From Candidatus Saccharimonadota bacterium (GTDB taxonomy: Bacteria; Patescibacteriota; Saccharimonadia; Saccharimonadales; Saccharimonadaceae), in the NCBI GenBank assembly GCA_017404955.1, contig JAFRBH010000012.1, positions 1-64,000 on the forward strand: a stretch of DNA of 64,000 bases, in the 5' to 3' direction. A program made the translations under genes and the position numbers. Within the stretch, counting starts at the first letter, position 1; every line of letters starts with the position of its first letter. Below are positions 61,940 to 64,000 of this stretch, piece by piece. The notes below the pieces were generated by a model. That model saw only the letters and a list, made by a program, of their open reading frames with translations, ran no database searches and was not told where the DNA came from.

Positions 61940-62985
61940 TAGGTATTATTCCTTTCTGCTAGGCCAATTGCCACCGCAAATTCGCTTGCCACGCCAACCA
62001 ATGCTTGCTGCTGATCCGGTGTTACCTGAACTAGCTGCCATGGGTTACCCTGAATAGTCTGTATATTAGTTTTCACTTCAATATATTCTGCAATAAATGG
62101 AATTACACCGGCAAAACCAGAAAGGACGATACCAAGTACTGGTGCGCCTACATATTTGTTCTGGAAGAATCGCACAGATTTCATTAACTCCTGAGCAAAA
62201 TTCTCAAGATTACTATCAAGTGCTTTGAAAACCTGGCCTTCAAGTTTATCTTGTGCTAAACCAAATTTCAAAATAAATCTTCTCGCCTGATCTTCGCGTA
62301 CGTTAAGCGTAGTAGAAACCGTTTTTACTAACGCAGAAAGACCACCTGGGATCGAGCGTACAAGTCGCGGTGCACCTTTGTAGACAACTACAAGATCAGT
62401 AGAATTCTCACCAAGGTCAACAATAATTCTAGCGTCAAGTGAGCCAACTGGTGCTAGGCTTCTTGCCATTGCGATTGGTTCTGGCTCTTGAGCAATCACA
62501 TTAAGGCCAATCTTTTCAATCATTTCCATCCTACCTTCCACATAATCTTCTGATGCAGAGGAAAGTAACACTTCTGCCTTGGTTGGGTCATTGGGGCTAG
62601 GACCAAGCACTGTATAATCTACTTCGGCCTCATCTACCGCCATTGGAATGTACTGATCAAGTTCGTATTTAATAGTTTTCTTGAGTTCTTTTTCAGTCTG
62701 ATTCGGCACCTCAATTACCGCAGTATAAGTCTTCCCTGCTGGCAGACCAATTGCTACATTTTTAGTCTTAATACCAGCCTGTCTCATGGCACCCAAAATC
62801 AATTCCCCCATCCTCCTTTGACCAGCTTCACTTGTATCCTGAGAAACTGCTGGGTCAATCGGAACATATGCATATCTTATGAGCTGAAATCCATGTCCAG
62901 CATCGCCATCGAGTTGCACCAAACGCATCGCGCTTGTCCCAATATCCAATGCGAAGAATTCGCCCACTCCTTGCAACAGGTTCAT
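61939..62985 (-). CDS. pilM: Type IV pilus assembly protein PilM
   Basis: About 348 aa, actin-like. FFALDIGTSAMRLVQLDG is phosphate loop 1, IIVDLGENSTDLVVVYKGAP is phosphate loop 2 and VLGIVLSGFAGVIPFI the adenosine region. It links PilN to the cytoplasmic motors. ATG 62985 is chosen: a perfect TTGACA-17-TATAAT promoter ends 7 nt upstream, so the message is leaderless, and the longer frame lies in the promoter. Confidence 0.9.
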   Translation of the reverse strand: MNLLQGVGEFFALDIGTSAMRLVQLDGDAGHGFQLIRYAYVPIDPAVSQDTSEAGQRRMGELILGAMRQAGIKTKNVAIGLPAGKTYTAVIEVPNQTEKELKKTIKYELDQYIPMAVDEAEVDYTVLGPSPNDPTKAEVLLSSASEDYVEGRMEMIEKIGLNVIAQEPEPIAMARSLAPVGSLDARIIVDLGENSTDLVVVYKGAPRLVRSIPGGLSALVKTVSTTLNVREDQARRFILKFGLAQDKLEGQVFKALDSNLENFAQELMKSVRFFQNKYVGAPVLGIVLSGFAGVIPFIAEYIEVKTNIQTIQGNPWQLVQVTPDQQQALVGVASEFAVAIGLAERNNT

Positions 62986-62992
62986 ACACTTA

Positions 62993-63021
62993 ATTATAAG
63001 CGTAAGCTCTTCTAGTGTCAA
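62993..63021 (-). promoter_or_regulatory. Consensus promoter of the pilus operon
   Basis: TTGACA (63021-63016), 17-bp spacer, TATAAT (62998-62993), matching the sigma-70 consensus at all 12 positions. It drives pilM-pilN-pilO-like-EF-hand-pilB and possibly pilT-pilC. Confidence 0.8.
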
Positions 63022-63041
63022 GGGAAATTCTAGAGAAAAAC

Positions 63042-63620
63042 TCAGTTTTTGCTAAGTCTTAAAAAATAAAATCTTTCCCTGTTTCCAGTCTTTCCAGTTA
63101 GCTCATTGTCATGCTTTTTCAAAATCAAAAAGCCATTTTGCTTCAAAAACTGTTCAAAATCTTTGACAATTTCGCGACGCATTTTTTCATTTTTCACTAC
63201 ACCGTTCCAGAGTTGATTTGGCTTTGCTTCAAACTGCGGTTTTAGCATCACCAAAAACTCTGTTTCTGGCCCTGCGATTTTATCTCTTGCGTGAAGCAAA
63301 ATCTTCTTCAAACTCACAAAAGAGACATCGGCCAAAATTACATCTGGCTCCCCAACCGTCAAAGCGCCATTTCGTCCCAACGATACCACATCAAAAATAT
63401 CAGTTTTTTCATGCAGTTCCACTTTTGGATTAAACTTTAGTGGTGCCACCATTTGGTTGGTCCCCTTTTCAACGGCAATTACCTTTTCTGCTCCTCGTTC
63501 CAAAGCATATTCAGTAAAACCGCCTGTTGAAGAGCCGATATCTAACACCGTCTTTCCGCGAAAATCAAAATTAAACGCTCCTACAGCTTGCTTAATTTTG
63601 GTTCTGCCCCTAGTGTCCAT
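63042..63620 (-). CDS. TlyA-like rRNA 2'-O-methyltransferase lacking the S4 domain
   Basis: 192 aa. FtsJ/RrmJ fold with the TlyA pattern SRGGxKL-like RGRTKIKQAVGAF, SAM motif VLDIGSSTGGFTEYALERGA, VIAVEKGTNQ and DVSFVSLKKIL; the Lys-Asp-Lys-Glu set is compatible with 2'-O transfer. Typical TlyA (about 270 aa) begins with an S4 RNA-binding domain that is missing here. It overlaps the efp stop (TAATG), so it is coupled to translation factor EF-P. Confidence 0.82.
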   Translation of the reverse strand: MDTRGRTKIKQAVGAFNFDFRGKTVLDIGSSTGGFTEYALERGAEKVIAVEKGTNQMVAPLKFNPKVELHEKTDIFDVVSLGRNGALTVGEPDVILADVSFVSLKKILLHARDKIAGPETEFLVMLKPQFEAKPNQLWNGVVKNEKMRREIVKDFEQFLKQNGFLILKKHDNELTGKTGNRERFYFLRLSKN

Positions 63621-64000
63621 TATTTGCTTTTGCGTTCGCGATATTCACGAGTTTCAGTATCAACGGAAACTACATCACCTTCTTTAATAAAGGCTGGTAC
63701 TTTAATTACAACACCGGTTTCAAGAGTCGCATCTTTAGTAATAGAAGTAGAAGTATCACCTTTAACTGCATTTTCAGTATAAGTTACAGTAAGCCACAGG
63801 TTCTTTGGCAATACTAAGTTAATCGGTGTGCCATTATAGAACTGGATTTCCATTTCATCGCCATCACGCATAAAATCAGCCATTTCGCCAACCATATCCG
63901 CAAGTAATTCATATTGTTCAAAAGACTCTGGATCCATAAAGTAGAATTTTTCATCATCTTTATAGAGATACTGAACTTTACGGGTGGTTACTTCTGCTGG
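63620..64000 (-). CDS. efp: Elongation factor P (partial, C-terminal part; cut by the right edge)
   Basis: The frame is open to the window end, so the true start lies outside. The visible 126 residues include AEVTTRKVQYLYKDDEKFYF, then domain II and III (MDPESFEQYEL; FYNGTPINLVLPKNLWLTVTYTE; ATLETGVVIKVPAFIKEGD; VDTETREYRER). EF-P rescues ribosomes stalled on polyproline. The modified Lys loop of domain I is beyond the edge. Confidence 0.93.
   Translation of the reverse strand, partial: PAEVTTRKVQYLYKDDEKFYFMDPESFEQYELLADMVGEMADFMRDGDEMEIQFYNGTPINLVLPKNLWLTVTYTENAVKGDTSTSITKDATLETGVVIKVPAFIKEGDVVSVDTETREYRERKSK

Overview
The window looks like a chromosomal segment of a Patescibacteria (CPR) bacterium, most likely Saccharibacteria (TM7). 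That is inferred from compact, overlapping genes at moderate GC, a type IV pilus operon with enlarged PilN/PilO-like subunits, a VirD4-like ATPase with small membrane partners, and no biosynthetic operons. UGA is used as a normal stop, which argues against Gracilibacteria and Absconditabacteria. No database search was possible, so the lineage call is an inference.

Layout. 1-5000: the start of a poly-G phase-variable exported protein, then gyrA and gyrB on the minus strand. 5200-9330: a tiny 11-codon transcript, a VirD4/TraG-like ATPase and two small partner genes. 9350-11600: an RNA-rich region with a large unassigned structured RNA, a cysteine peptidase-like gene, a small RNA and tmRNA, plus repeated palindromic operator-like sites. 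11628-14585: comM and the infC-rpmI-rplT-rpmB operon. 14590-20630: RNase P RNA, a Nudix-RNase H fusion, an M50 protease, an inactive-looking MBL protein, a wHTH protein, miaA, thrS and tRNA-Val. 20744-23692: small hypotheticals and decaying genes. 23689-49503: cell-envelope functions (D,D-carboxypeptidase, glycosyltransferases, CapC phosphatase, BY-kinase, Wzz, CotH, Ugd, O-acetylation pair, Wzx, a Wzy/WaaL-GT4 fusion, initiating sugar transferase, LCP ligase). This is close to a complete Wzx/Wzy-type surface polysaccharide pathway, interrupted at 32.8-37.5 kb by accessory and broken genes. 50094-54720: two tRNAs, an AT-rich GATase-GNAT insert, hemolysin III, and an OhrR-like regulator with thioredoxin, thioredoxin reductase and glutathione peroxidase. 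54767-63021: type IV pilus genes pilC, pilT, pilB, two EF-hand proteins, pilN and pilM. The right edge holds a TlyA-like methyltransferase and partial efp.

Most unusual signals. (1) Three long hairpins at 190-317, 27004-27157 and 57297-57470 sit directly downstream of gyrA, capC and pilB. Their arms differ in sequence but are self-complementary, while two internal loops are conserved; this looks like an undescribed RNA or ssDNA structural element. (2) A roughly 565-nt structured RNA (9350-9915) has its own promoter and two identical 19-bp palindromes near -64 and -132. comM carries related half-sites in a 33-bp direct repeat near -66 and -138, which suggests shared control. (3) About ten genes have a -10 hexamer ending 6-7 nt before the start codon, so leaderless mRNAs appear common. 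(4) infC has only AUA as a plausible start, and two other genes have ACG where ATG is expected.
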